From the NCBI RefSeq assembly GCF_005889735.1, contig NZ_VCKY01000069.1, positions 1-44,056 on the forward strand: a DNA stretch of 44,056 bases. The letters are read 5' to 3'. This document shows, piece by piece, positions 8,507 through 16,563 of the stretch. The position numbers and the translations under genes are program-made. How positions within the stretch are numbered: position 1 is the stretch's first letter; every line of letters begins with the position of its first letter. The stretch is from Nonomuraea turkmeniaca (lineage in GTDB: Bacteria > Actinomycetota > Actinomycetes > Streptosporangiales > Streptosporangiaceae). The notes under the pieces are model-generated. The model did no database searches and was not told the origin of the DNA. It saw only the letters and a program-made list of their open reading frames with translations.

Positions 8507-8683
8507 ATGACAAGGTGGCGCTGGCGGGCGCTGATCTTATTGGTTTACGTGATCATCGGGATCTACGTGGCCTGGGTGTACGACTACATCACGGCGGGGC
8601 TGCTCAGGGAGCTCGCGGAGGCGCTGCTCGCGGTGTTCCTCTGGTTCCTCGTCCTGCTCGGAATCGACCTGAACATCGGGTGA
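8507..8683 (+). CDS. Small membrane protein, 58 residues
   Basis: A short gene with a strong ribosome binding site (gaggaga at 8494-8500, 6 nt before the ATG). The product starts MTRWRWRALILLVYVIIG, has a Trp/Arg-rich N-terminus, one hydrophobic helix (about residues 8-26), a short polar stretch with YDYITAGLLRELAEA, and a second helix (about 39-53) ending LGIDLNIG. A two-helix hairpin with positive-inside N-terminus is predicted. I do not recognise the family. A strong hairpin follows the stop by 12 nt, which supports a real transcription unit. Confidence 0.6.
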   Translation: MTRWRWRALILLVYVIIGIYVAWVYDYITAGLLRELAEALLAVFLWFLVLLGIDLNIG

Positions 8684-8695
8684 ACGACATAGATG

Positions 8696-8727
8696 AACGG
8701 CCCCGGACTTCGCGAACCGGGGCCGTT
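8696..8727. terminator. Bidirectional terminator hairpin
   Basis: Perfect 11-bp arms (aacggccccgg at 8696-8706 and ccggggccgtt at 8717-8727) enclose a 10-nt loop. It lies between the stops of a rightward and a leftward gene, so it can end both transcripts. It lacks long T-runs, as is common in high-GC actinobacteria. Confidence 0.75.
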
Positions 8728-8732
8728 GCTCG

Positions 8733-9056
8733 TCAGTGGGGGAGGAACCCGCCGTGGGCGATGCCGAGCGCGGCCCCGACGAACGATCCCACGAGTCCGA
8801 CGATGTTGAGCGAACGTTGCGGCGTGGTCTCGGAGAGGTACTGCGAGTAGAGACCGACGCCGAAGCCGAGTGTGCCGAACCAGGCCGAGATGGCGTGGGC
8901 GGAGATCCAGAACGTCGAGACGAACGCCACGAGGCCGCACGCGAGCGTCACGATGGCCAGGACGTTCTCGACCGGGTGCGGACGTCCGTCCGTGTTGAGC
9001 GTGAGCCTGAACCGCTCCCTCTCGGAGGGTTGAAGCACATGTGGCACAGCCACCAC
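8733..9056 (-). CDS. Small conserved-type integral membrane protein
   Basis: A 107-residue protein: a polar N-terminus of about 30 residues (PSERERFRLTLNTDGRPHP) followed by three hydrophobic helices (about 32-50, 53-71, 82-102) with small residues and SLNIVGLVGSFVGAALGI. Several GTG codons could start it (9056, 9053, 9047). A GAGGGGG stretch just upstream fits a start slightly inside the longest frame. Its function is not recognised. It is transcribed away from the ribosomal operon and its upstream region is shared with the rpsF leader. Confidence 0.6.
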   Translation of the reverse strand: MVAVPHVLQPSERERFRLTLNTDGRPHPVENVLAIVTLACGLVAFVSTFWISAHAISAWFGTLGFGVGLYSQYLSETTPQRSLNIVGLVGSFVGAALGIAHGGFLPH

Positions 9057-9125
9057 CCCCTCAGGTTTCCTACAGGCCTTCCCACGTACTGGCGGCTGGT
9101 AACCTGGGGCACGCTGCGTTGTGAT

Positions 9126-9208
9126 GGGTGACCCGTCACCCCGAGGCGCCGAAATGGGCGCCCCGGTCCAAACGTCAGCGTCCTCCTGTCACGGCAGAGT
9201 GTCGTGAC
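9126..9208 (+). promoter_or_regulatory. rpsF operon leader hairpins (candidate S6:S18 control element)
   Basis: Three stem-loops precede rpsF: GGGTGA/TCACCC around a cccg loop (9126-9141), ggcgcc/ggcgcc (9145-9150 with 9157-9162), and GTCACG/CGTGAC (9188-9193 with 9203-9208) whose loop can extend by CA/TG pairs. Leaders of rpsF operons in many bacteria bind the S6:S18 complex for feedback control. I see structure in the right place but did not establish the diagnostic bulged CCG motif. Confidence 0.4.
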
Positions 9209-9239
9209 CGCAAGAGTCCAGAGGAGGTTGGAGTCCCGT

Positions 9240-9530
9240 ATGCGTCGTTACGAAGTAATGGTCATCCTGGACCCTTCGCTCGATGAGCGCACGGTCGCGC
9301 CGTCCCTTGACCAGTTCCTCACCGTGGTCCGCAACGACGGCGGCACTGTGGAGAAGGTCGACGTCTGGGGTCGTCGTCGGCTCGCCTACGACATCAACAA
9401 GAAGTCCGAGGGCATTTACGCCGTCATCGACCTGTCCGCGGAGCCCGCGACGGTCAAGGAGCTCGACCGCCAGATGAACCTCAACGAGGGGATCCTGCGC
9501 ACCAAGGTCCTGCGCCCGGACGTGCACTAA
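9240..9530 (+). CDS. rpsF: 30S ribosomal protein S6
   Basis: A 96-residue protein (MRRYEVMVILDPSLDERTV...) with the S6 ferredoxin-like pattern: the N-terminal strand RYEVMVIL, GGTVEKVDVWGRRRLAYDINKKSEG in the middle and a C-terminal LDRQMNLNEGILRTKVLR helix-strand. It binds S18 on the small-subunit platform. GAGGAGG at 9221-9227 precedes the ATG. It is the first gene of rpsF-ssb-rpsR-rplI. A short ccccg/cgggg hairpin with a T-run (9531-9549) immediately follows the stop and may act as an attenuator. Confidence 0.97.
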   Translation: MRRYEVMVILDPSLDERTVAPSLDQFLTVVRNDGGTVEKVDVWGRRRLAYDINKKSEGIYAVIDLSAEPATVKELDRQMNLNEGILRTKVLRPDVH

Positions 9531-9608
9531 CCCCGGCTTTTTGTCGGGGAACACCCGTAGTCTGAGCCGTAACCCAAGCGAAGGCGTGCAGGAAGGCGAG
9601 CGCTAGCC

Positions 9609-10154
9609 ATGGCAGCAGGCGACACCGTAATCACCATCGTCGGCAACCTCGTCGACGACCCGGAGCTGCGCTTCACCCCGACGGGGCAAGCGGTGGCTCG
9701 ATTCCGCATCGCGTCCACTCCGCGGTTCATGGATCGCCAGACCAACGAGTGGAAGGATGGCGAGAGCCTCTTTCTGACCTGCAACGTGTGGCGGCAGGCG
9801 GCGGAGAACGCCGCCGAGAGCCTCCAGCGCGGCATGCGGGTCATCGTGCAGGGGCGGCTCAAGCAGCGGTCTTACGAGACCAAGGAAGGCGAGAAGCGCA
9901 CGGTCTACGAGGTCGAGGTCGACGAGGTCGGCCCGTCTCTGCGTAACGCCACCGCCAAGGTCAACCGCACCTCCCGTCAGGGCGGTGGCGGCGGCTTCGG
10001 CGGCGGCCCGGCCGACGACCCGTGGGCCTCTGCCACGCCCGCCTCGCCCCAGGGCGGCGGCGGTGGTGGCGGCGGTTACGGCGGCGGCGGCCAGCAGGGC
10101 GGCGGCTTCGGCGGCGGCGGCGGCAACGACTTCAGCGACGAGCCTCCCTTCTAG
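9609..10154 (+). CDS. ssb: Single-stranded DNA-binding protein
   Basis: A 181-residue SSB: an OB fold in about residues 1-110 (TVITIVGNLVDDPELRFTPTGQAVARFRIAS, LFLTCNVWRQAAENAAESL, RVIVQGRLKQRSYE), then a very glycine-rich linker (about 125-170) and the acidic tip DFSDEPPF that binds replication and repair partners. It functions as a homotetramer coating ssDNA. Lying between rpsF and rpsR is the standard actinobacterial operon order. The linker's repetitive GGC codons make it a slippage-prone tract. Confidence 0.97.
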   Translation: MAAGDTVITIVGNLVDDPELRFTPTGQAVARFRIASTPRFMDRQTNEWKDGESLFLTCNVWRQAAENAAESLQRGMRVIVQGRLKQRSYETKEGEKRTVYEVEVDEVGPSLRNATAKVNRTSRQGGGGGFGGGPADDPWASATPASPQGGGGGGGGYGGGGQQGGGFGGGGGNDFSDEPPF

Positions 10155-10216
10155 TCCACATCCACAAGTCCGAGTCCATTCCCGCCCTAAGGCGGGGCTC
10201 TGAAAGGAGCACCACG

Positions 10217-10453
10217 ATGGCTAAGCCGGCACTGCGCAAGCCCAAGAAGAAGGTTTGCCTGTTCTGCCACGACAAGATCTCCTACGTCGACTACAAGGAC
10301 ACGGCGCTGCTGCGGAAGTTCATCTCCGACCGCGGCAAGATCCGTGCGCGCCGGGTGACGGGCAACTGCACCCAGCACCAGCGTGACGTGGCGACCGCGA
10401 TCAAGAACGCCCGTGAGGTGGCTCTGCTGCCCTACACGAGCACCGCGCGCTAA
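10217..10453 (+). CDS. rpsR: 30S ribosomal protein S18, zinc-binding type
   Basis: A 78-residue S18 beginning MAKPALRKPKKKVCLFC. It keeps a CxxC pair near residues 14-17 and a later CTQH, the 'C+' zinc-ribbon type, which in actinobacteria often coexists with a cysteine-free paralogue used under zinc limitation. It pairs with S6. AAAGGAG precedes the ATG by 7-8 nt. A perfect cccgcc/ggcggg hairpin with a ctaa loop (10181-10196) sits just before the ribosome binding site and could modulate its access. Confidence 0.96.
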   Translation: MAKPALRKPKKKVCLFCHDKISYVDYKDTALLRKFISDRGKIRARRVTGNCTQHQRDVATAIKNAREVALLPYTSTAR

Positions 10454-10468
10454 GGAGGACTTGTCGAT

Positions 10469-10915
10469 ATGAAGCTCATCCTCACCAACGAGGTCTCCGG
10501 CCTCGGCGCCCCCGGCGACGTCGTCGAGGTCAAGGACGGCTACGGCCGCAACTACCTCATCCCGCGCGGCTTCGCCATGCGCTGGACCCGCGGGGCCGAG
10601 AAGCAGATCGAGACCCTCAAGAAGGCTCGTGACGCTCGCGAGATCCGCGACCTGGGCACCGCCAAGGAGGTCGCCGGCCAGCTCGGCGCCCTTCGCGTGC
10701 GCCTGACCACCCGCGCGGGTGACTCCGGTCGCCTGTTCGGCTCGATCACCACGGGCGACATCGCCGACGCCGTCAAGGCCGCCGGCGGGCCCGTGCTCGA
10801 CCGCCGCCGCATCGAGATCCCCAACCCGATCAAGAGCGTCGGCTCCCACCGCGTCACCGTCAAGCTCCACCCGGAGGTATCTGCCTCTGTGGATGTTGAG
10901 GTCGTCGCGGGCTGA
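10469..10915 (+). CDS. rplI: 50S ribosomal protein L9
   Basis: A 148-residue L9 of normal length. The N-terminal RNA-binding domain carries GAPGDVVEVKDGYGRNYLIPRGFA (the L9 signature), then a long connecting helix (about 45-75) and a C-terminal domain (LFGSITTGDIADAVKAAG, KSVGSHRVTVKLHPEV). It is the last gene of the ribosomal operon. AAGGAGG before the ATG overlaps the rpsR stop region, and a strong terminator follows. Confidence 0.97.
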   Translation: MKLILTNEVSGLGAPGDVVEVKDGYGRNYLIPRGFAMRWTRGAEKQIETLKKARDAREIRDLGTAKEVAGQLGALRVRLTTRAGDSGRLFGSITTGDIADAVKAAGGPVLDRRRIEIPNPIKSVGSHRVTVKLHPEVSASVDVEVVAG

Positions 10916-10928
10916 CCGTTTGGCGATC

Positions 10929-10960
10929 AGGGCCCCCTCCGTTAGGAGCGGGGCCCTTTT
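10929..10960 (+). terminator. Intrinsic terminator of the rpsF operon
   Basis: Arms agggcccc (10929-10936) and ggggccct (10950-10957) flank an inner ctcc/ggag stem with a gtta loop, followed by a T-run. It lies 13 bp past the rplI stop. This is the clearest classical rho-independent terminator in the window. Confidence 0.9.
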
Positions 10961-11170
10961 CATTCCTTACGCGGTGCCGTGGCAAGCCACTCGCCGCAGC
11001 AGGCTGATGGCCCTCCAGAAAACGGCCTCTGACCCTTCACCGGCTGAGCGCCGTTACGCGAGCCCAACCTTGCCCGATTGCCGTGACGAGGGATGCCCAG
11101 GGGCGTAATTTCCTATTCGGGCAGCGTAGAATGCCTTAGTTCTTAGGACGTTCCCCCTGGAGGCAAGGCC

Positions 11171-12022
11171 ATGGCCCGTTCCTTCATGCTGCTTGCGCTG
11201 GCCGTGGCGGTGGTTGGTTGTGCGCCGGTCGACAACTCGGCGAGCACGGCATCCGCCAGTCCGTCCACTGCTTGTACCAAAGAGCAGCTCGCGCTGGTCA
11301 ATCCCGGGAGGCTGACCATCGGGACGGACAAACCCGCTTACGATCCCTGGTTCAAGGACGATGACCCGAGTAATGGGCAGGGGTTCGAGAGCGCGGTCGC
11401 GTTTGCCGTGGCGGGGGAGCTGGGCTTCGATCGGAGCGAGGTGCAGTGGAGCACCGTCAAGTTCGATTCGGCCTTCGCGCCTGGGGAGAAACAGTTCGAC
11501 TTCGACATCAACCAGGTGTCGATCACGCCTGCGCGGGCGCAGGCGGTGGACTTCAGCAACGGGTACTACACCGTCAAGCAGGCCGTCGTCGCGATCGACG
11601 GTGGTAAGTACGCCGGGGCGAAGAGTCTGGCCGAGTTGAAGGACGCGAAGATCGGTGTGCAGGTCGGGACCACCTCGCTCGCGGCCGTCAAGGAGATCAT
11701 TCAGCCTGCTGACGATCCCAACGTCTACAACGAGCAGATCGACGCCGTGACCGCGTTGAAGAACAAGCAGGTGGACGCGCTGGTCGTGGACCTGCCGACG
11801 GCGTTCTACGTGACGGCCGCGCAGGTGGAGAATTCCAAGATCGTGGGGCAGTTCAGCTCGACGGGCGGCACACCGGAGGAGTTCGGGCTGGTCATGGCGA
11901 AGGGCAGCGCGCTCAAGCCGTGCGTGGACAAGGCTGTGGACGCGCTGAAGTCCAAGGGTGAGCTGGCCAAGATCGAGGAGCAGTGGCTCGGCTCGGCCGT
12001 CGGCGCTCCCGAGCTGAAATGA
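11171..12022 (+). CDS. Amino-acid ABC importer, substrate-binding lipoprotein
   Basis: A 283-residue SBP_bac_3 (cluster 3) protein. The signal peptide has a lipobox VVGC with Cys17 as lipidation site, then a Ser/Ala linker and the mature domain starting LTIGTDKPAYDPWF. FDFDINQVSITPARAQAVDFSNGYY and IGVQVGTTS are typical of polar amino-acid binders. It captures an amino acid outside the membrane for the permease and ATPase encoded next. The permease ATG overlaps its stop. The ligand cannot be read from sequence. The 255-bp gap before it holds only the ribosomal terminator and, presumably, this operon's promoter. Confidence 0.92.
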   Translation: MARSFMLLALAVAVVGCAPVDNSASTASASPSTACTKEQLALVNPGRLTIGTDKPAYDPWFKDDDPSNGQGFESAVAFAVAGELGFDRSEVQWSTVKFDSAFAPGEKQFDFDINQVSITPARAQAVDFSNGYYTVKQAVVAIDGGKYAGAKSLAELKDAKIGVQVGTTSLAAVKEIIQPADDPNVYNEQIDAVTALKNKQVDALVVDLPTAFYVTAAQVENSKIVGQFSSTGGTPEEFGLVMAKGSALKPCVDKAVDALKSKGELAKIEEQWLGSAVGAPELK

Positions 12023-12858
12023 GCGACTGGGTCAAATCCGAGCGGCAACTCCAGCGGGAGCAGGTACGCCGGTCGTACGCCCGCCGCTCGGCCTCGATCG
12101 CGACGGCCTCGACGATCGTGTTCATCGTCCTGGTCGTGTGGGGGGTCTCGAACGCGCCGGGCTGGCCGCGGGTGCGGGAGACGTTCTTCAACGGGGAGCG
12201 GTTCGCCGCGGCGTTGCCGGACGTGCTGAGCGGCTTCCTGCTCAATGTCAAGATCTTCCTCATCGCCGAGGTGCTGATCTTGGTCGTAGGGCTGCTGGTG
12301 GCGCTGGCCAGGGGGACCAAGACGCCCGCGTTCTTCCCGATCAGGGCGCTGGCCACGCTCTACACCGACCTCTTCCGCGGCGTGCCGACGATCCTGGTGA
12401 TCTATCTGATCGGGTTCGGACTGCCGGCGTTGAGGTTGCAGGGCATCCCGTCCGACCTGGCGACTCTGGGCATCATCGCGCTGACGTTGTCGTACGGCGC
12501 GTACGTGGCCGAGGTGTTCCGCTCCGGCATCGAGTCGATCCACCCGAGCCAGGTGGCGGCGGCGCGCTCGCTCGGGCTGAGCCATGCCAAGACCATGCGG
12601 TTCGTCGTGCTGCCGCAGGCCACCCGCAGGGTCGTGCCGCCGCTGCTGAACGACTTCGTCTCGCTGCAGAAGGACACGGCCCTGGTGGCCACCATCGGCC
12701 CGCTGGAGGCCCTCAGGCAGGCGCAGATCCACACGCACGACGACTTCAACTACACGCCCTACTTGGCGGCGGCGCTGCTGTTCATCCTCCTCACGATCCC
12801 CATGGCCAGGCTCACCGACCACCTGGCCGCCCGCACCCGCAGAAGGCGTGGGGCATGA
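12019..12858 (+). CDS. Amino-acid ABC importer, permease
   Basis: A 279-residue HisM/GlnP-type permease. A cytosolic Arg-rich N-terminus is followed by about six helices. TDLFRGVPTILVIYLIGFGLPAL and the EAA loop (SQVAAARSLGLSHAKTMRFVVLPQA) that contacts the ATPase are clear. The start is the ATG at 12019, overlapping the binding-protein stop (ATGA). Its own stop overlaps another ATG (12855), not that of the ATPase but the first of two duplicated mini-ORFs. Confidence 0.93.
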   Translation: MSDWVKSERQLQREQVRRSYARRSASIATASTIVFIVLVVWGVSNAPGWPRVRETFFNGERFAAALPDVLSGFLLNVKIFLIAEVLILVVGLLVALARGTKTPAFFPIRALATLYTDLFRGVPTILVIYLIGFGLPALRLQGIPSDLATLGIIALTLSYGAYVAEVFRSGIESIHPSQVAAARSLGLSHAKTMRFVVLPQATRRVVPPLLNDFVSLQKDTALVATIGPLEALRQAQIHTHDDFNYTPYLAAALLFILLTIPMARLTDHLAARTRRRRGA

Positions 12859-12920
12859 GCGAGCGAACAATCAGGCACAGCCCTGCCAGGCTCATGGGCC
12901 CGGCGAAGGAGGGCACATGA
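12855..12920 (+). CDS. Mini-ORF 1 in duplicated leader, 21 codons
   Basis: A reading frame MSERTIRHSPAR...KEGT whose ATG overlaps the permease stop (ATGA) and whose stop overlaps the next ATG. It may be translated by coupling. No known peptide family is recognised. It could be merely a by-product of duplicating the ATPase start region. Confidence 0.3.
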   Translation: MSERTIRHSPARLMGPAKEGT

Positions 12921-12987
12921 GCGAGCGTAGCGAGCGAACAATCAGGCACAGCCCTGCCAGGTTCATGGGCCCGACGAAGGAGGGCAT
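12855..12987 (+). repeat. Tandem duplication of a start region (62 + 71 bp)
   Basis: Unit one (12855-12916) and unit two (12917-12987) are nearly identical, both opening atgagcgagcg and ending with gaaggagggca just before another ATG. Unit two differs by a 9-bp insertion from a short tagcgagcg-type slip plus a few substitutions. Each unit therefore carries a start codon and a ribosome binding site for the next one, and the third ATG is that of the ATPase gene at 12988. Confidence 0.9.
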
Positions 12988-12991
12988 ATGA
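12917..12991 (+). CDS. Mini-ORF 2 in duplicated leader, 24 codons
   Basis: A second frame, MSERSERTIRHSPAR...KEGI, three codons longer than mini-ORF 1. It is preceded by gaaggagg and its stop overlaps the ATPase ATG (ATGA at 12988). It completes an unbroken chain of overlapping stops and starts from permease to ATPase. No function is known. Confidence 0.3.
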   Translation: MSERSERTIRHSPARFMGPTKEGI

Positions 12992-13731
12992 GCCTGCTGA
13001 CGATCGAGGGGGTGTGGAAGAACTTTCACGGTCACCACGTGTTGCGCGGCATCGACCTGGAAGTGCACCCGCACGAGGTCGTGAGCCTGATCGGGGCCTC
13101 CGGCTCGGGCAAGTCGACGCTGCTGCGCTGCGTGAACCTCCTGGAGACGGTGGACGACGGCACGATCTTCCTGGACGGCGAGGACATCACGGACCCCCGC
13201 GTGAACGTCGACGACACGCGGAAGCGGCTGGGCATCGTGTTCCAGGGGTTCAACCTGTTCCCGCACATGACGGTGCTGGACAACATCACGCTCGCGCCCC
13301 GCCGGGTGCACAAGGTCGACAGGGAGCAGGCGGAGGAGCAGGCGCACGAGCTGCTGGCCAAATTCGGGCTGGCGGACAAGGCGCGGGCGTACCCCGACCA
13401 GCTGTCGGGCGGGCAGCAGCAGCGGGTGGCCATCATCCGGGCGCTGGCCACGCAGCCCAAGCTGATGTTGCTCGACGAGGTGACCTCGGCGCTCGACCCC
13501 GAGCTGGTGGTCGAGGTGCTGGGGATCATCAGGGAGCTCAAGGAGTCGGGCATGACGATGATCCTGACGACGCACGAGATGGGCTTCTGCCGCGAGATCT
13601 CGGACATGGTGTGCTTTCTCGACGGCGGCGTGCTGCTCGAGAAGGGGCCCGCTGACAAGATCTTCACGGACCCCGAGAACGCCAGGACCAGGGAGTTCCT
13701 GCGGAGTGTGCTGGAGACCAGGCGGTTCTAG
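12988..13731 (+). CDS. Amino-acid ABC importer, ATPase
   Basis: A 247-residue ATPase of the GlnQ/HisP type that powers the importer. It has Walker A GASGSGKST (36-44), a Q-loop in GIVFQGFNLFPHMTVLDN, the signature LSGGQQQR (about 138), Walker B LMLLDE (159-164), a D-loop SALDPE and the switch His in TTHEMGF. GAAGGAGG lies 5 nt before the ATG. Its TAG stop overlaps the stop of the converging APC transporter gene (shared CTAG at 13728-13731), so no room remains for a separate terminator. Confidence 0.95.
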   Translation: MSLLTIEGVWKNFHGHHVLRGIDLEVHPHEVVSLIGASGSGKSTLLRCVNLLETVDDGTIFLDGEDITDPRVNVDDTRKRLGIVFQGFNLFPHMTVLDNITLAPRRVHKVDREQAEEQAHELLAKFGLADKARAYPDQLSGGQQQRVAIIRALATQPKLMLLDEVTSALDPELVVEVLGIIRELKESGMTMILTTHEMGFCREISDMVCFLDGGVLLEKGPADKIFTDPENARTREFLRSVLETRRF

Positions 13732-15194
13732 CGCCGGTGGCGGCCGCGCGCGGGCTCGACCACCGGGCGGCCCAGGAGGCTGTGGCGGCGGCCGTACACG
13801 AGGTAGACCAGGAGGCCGAAGGCCATCCACAGGACGAAGTACGCCCACGTCAGCACCCGCAGGTTCACCATGAGCCAGAGCGTGGCCGCCAGCGAGAGCG
13901 CCGGCACGAGCGGCGAGAGCGGCACCCGGAACCCCCGCTCCAGATGCGGCATGCGGCGCCGCATCACGATCACTCCTGCCGCCACGAACGCGAACGCGAA
14001 CAACGTCCCGATCACCACGAGCTCCTGCAGCGTGAGCACCGGCACGAACTCCGCCAGCACGATCGCCACCAGTCCGATCACCAGCGTCACCCGCGACGGC
14101 GTGTGGTAGCGGCGGCTGACCGTCGCCAGGCCGCGGGGGATCAGCCCGTCGCGGGCCATCGAGAACAACACCCGCGTCTGCCCGACGATCAACACCAGGA
14201 TCACGGTCGTCAACCCGAGCAGCGCGCCCACGTCGATGACGTGCGCCATCCAGTCCACGCCCGCCGCCCGGAACGCGCTGGCCAGCGGCGCCTCCACCGA
14301 GATCTTCGTGTACGAGGCCATGCCCACCATGACCAGCGCCACCGCGATGTAGATGACGGTGGCGATCACCAGGCTGCGGATCATGCCCCTGGGCACCGCG
14401 CGCGGCGCGTTGACGGTCTCCTCGGCCGCGGTGGCCACGACGTCGAACCCGATGTACGCGAACGCGATGGCCGAGGCCGCCGAGAAGATCCCGAACCAGC
14501 CGAACGCGCTGCTCTCGCCGACGATCACCTCCAGCACGGTGGCCGGCGCGGTCGTCAGCGTCTTGGGCGGCACGTAGAACTCACCGAAGTTGCCGGCGTC
14601 GAGGTGCGGCAGGCCCACGACGATGACCGCGCCGATGGCCAGCAACTTGGCCGACACCATGATCCACAACGCGCGCAAACCGATCCGGGCGCCCAGTGCC
14701 ACGATGCCGGTGAGCAGCATCAGGATCACGAGCACGAGGATGTCGGAGACGAGGCCGGGGTTCGGCACGCGGACGCCGAGGTTCGCGATCGCACCGACGG
14801 CGATCAGGCCCCACGCCCTGGCCACGACGGCGGCGGCGAACTGCAGCTCCAGGATCAGCGCCCAGCCGATGATCCAGGCCCAGACCTCGCCGAAGATGAC
14901 GTACGTGAAGGTGTAGGCGCTGCCCGAGGTCGGCATCGTGGATGACAGCTCGGCGTAGCAGAGGCACGCCAGCAGGCAGGCGATCCCCGCGATCATGAAG
15001 GAGAGGATCACGCCGGGGCCGGCCGTGGTGGCGGCCTGCTGGCCGGCGATGGAGAAGATGCCGGCGCCGATCATCACACCGAGCCCGAGCACCACCAGGT
15101 CGGCCGGGCGGTAGAGCTCGGCCAGGCTGTGCCGGGCGCCGGTGCGGAGGCCGGTCGCCTCCGAAGGAGGTAGCCGTCGAAGAATTGTGGACAA
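13728..15194 (-). CDS. APC-superfamily amino-acid permease
   Basis: A 488-residue transporter with twelve or more hydrophobic helices, of the cationic amino-acid transporter-like branch. The first helix has GLGVMIGAGIFSIAGQQAA (the G-x-G-I-F substrate loop), then YAELSSTMPTSGSAYTF and FAYIGFDVVATAAEE. It likely imports amino acids by proton symport or exchange. The start appears to be TTG at 15194 with GAGCGGGG upstream. No earlier in-frame ATG fits. It converges with the amino-acid ABC operon, so two amino-acid uptake systems adjoin. Confidence 0.9.
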   Translation of the reverse strand: MSTILRRLPPSEATGLRTGARHSLAELYRPADLVVLGLGVMIGAGIFSIAGQQAATTAGPGVILSFMIAGIACLLACLCYAELSSTMPTSGSAYTFTYVIFGEVWAWIIGWALILELQFAAAVVARAWGLIAVGAIANLGVRVPNPGLVSDILVLVILMLLTGIVALGARIGLRALWIMVSAKLLAIGAVIVVGLPHLDAGNFGEFYVPPKTLTTAPATVLEVIVGESSAFGWFGIFSAASAIAFAYIGFDVVATAAEETVNAPRAVPRGMIRSLVIATVIYIAVALVMVGMASYTKISVEAPLASAFRAAGVDWMAHVIDVGALLGLTTVILVLIVGQTRVLFSMARDGLIPRGLATVSRRYHTPSRVTLVIGLVAIVLAEFVPVLTLQELVVIGTLFAFAFVAAGVIVMRRRMPHLERGFRVPLSPLVPALSLAATLWLMVNLRVLTWAYFVLWMAFGLLVYLVYGRRHSLLGRPVVEPARGRHRR

Positions 15195-15261
15195 TGAACA
15201 CCCCGCTCAGGGACATCGCCCACAATGTCTCACCACTTGGACAACAGCAAGCACAAGACGG

Positions 15262-16563
15262 TTACGCCCCGGTTACCAGCCAGGCGGTGCCGGCGGCACG
15301 GCGTACGAGGGTGATGAGCCGCGCGATCATCCACACCCCCAGCGCGCACCACAGGGCGACCACGCCGAACCCGGAGGCGAGGAAGGCGGCCGGCAGGTAC
15401 GCCAGCGTCGTCCACACCCCGGCCCACGCCAGGTAGCGCTGGTCGCCCGCGCCGATCAGCACACCGTCGAGCACGAACACCACCCCGCACACCGGCTGGA
15501 ACAGCGCCACCGGCCACAGCAGAGCCAGCAGCAACTCGGCGACCTGCGGATCGGCGTCGAACAACCCCGGCAGAACCGGCCTGGCGGCGAGCACGAGCAG
15601 GCCGAACACGAGCCCCGACCAGACGCCCCACTGCACCATGCGCTTGGTCGCGGCCCTGGCGGCGGCGACGTCTCCGGCGCCGAGCGAACGCCCCGTGATG
15701 GCCTGGCCGGCGATGGCGATGGCGTCCAGCGCGAAGGCGAGCAACGTCCACACCTGAGTGGCGAGGGCGTACGCGGCCAGCGAGACCTCGCCCATCCTGG
15801 TGGCGATCACCGTGGCGGCGGTCAGCACGATCCGCAGGCAGAGGGTGCGGATGAACAGCGCGAACCCCGCCGTACCCGCCTGCTTGAGCCCGGCCAGGCC
15901 GGGCGTGAGCGGCGCGCCGAGCCGCCGCGCACCCTTGACCACCACGACCAGGTAGACGGCCGCACCGAGCGTCTGAGCCAGCACGGTGCCCCATGCCGAG
16001 CCGGCGATGCCCCACCCCAGGCCCAGCACGAACCAGGCGTTGAGCGCCGCGTTGAGCGCGAACGAGCCGACGGCGACGGCCAGCGGCGTGACCGTGTCCT
16101 GCAGCCCGCGCAGCACGCCGGTGCCCGCCAGCACGACCAGCAGGCCGGGCGCGCCCAGCAGGCTGATCCGCAGGTACGTCACGGCCTGCGCGCTCTGCTC
16201 CGTGCTCGCCCCGAACAACTCCACGACCGTGGGGGCCAGCGGCCAGAACACCGCGATCAGCACCACGCCGATGCCTAACGCCAGCCAGATGCCGTCCACA
16301 CCGCTGCGCATCGCCCGTACATGCTCGCCCGCACCCGTCTGCCGCGCCACGGACGCCGTCGTGCCGTAGGCGAGGAAGACGCACAGGTTCATCAGCGCCG
16401 TGAGGATCGTGCCCGCCACACCCAGCGCGCCCACCGCCGTCGTGCCGAGCCCGTGGCCCACGATGGCGTAGTCGGCGAGCAGGAAGAGCGGCTCGGCAAC
16501 CAGCGCGCCGAACGCCGGCACGGCCAGCCGCAGAATCTCCTTATCTCTGGGTGTAATGAGCAT
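15262..16563 (-). CDS. MATE family efflux transporter
   Basis: A 433-residue DinF/MATE-type exporter with about twelve helices in two similar halves: REILRLAVPAFGALVAEPLFLLADYAIVGHGLG at the N-terminus and the matching second-half repeat around residue 230 (LTAATVIATRMGEVSLAAYALATQVW). It uses ion gradients to expel organic cations or metabolites. I start it at the ATG at 16563 (MLITPRDKEI). A CATAAT -10-like hexamer lies 6 nt upstream (16570-16575, minus strand), suggesting a leaderless mRNA. Its upstream region is the gap before dnaB. Confidence 0.85.
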   Translation of the reverse strand: MLITPRDKEILRLAVPAFGALVAEPLFLLADYAIVGHGLGTTAVGALGVAGTILTALMNLCVFLAYGTTASVARQTGAGEHVRAMRSGVDGIWLALGIGVVLIAVFWPLAPTVVELFGASTEQSAQAVTYLRISLLGAPGLLVVLAGTGVLRGLQDTVTPLAVAVGSFALNAALNAWFVLGLGWGIAGSAWGTVLAQTLGAAVYLVVVVKGARRLGAPLTPGLAGLKQAGTAGFALFIRTLCLRIVLTAATVIATRMGEVSLAAYALATQVWTLLAFALDAIAIAGQAITGRSLGAGDVAAARAATKRMVQWGVWSGLVFGLLVLAARPVLPGLFDADPQVAELLLALLWPVALFQPVCGVVFVLDGVLIGAGDQRYLAWAGVWTTLAYLPAAFLASGFGVVALWCALGVWMIARLITLVRRAAGTAWLVTGA

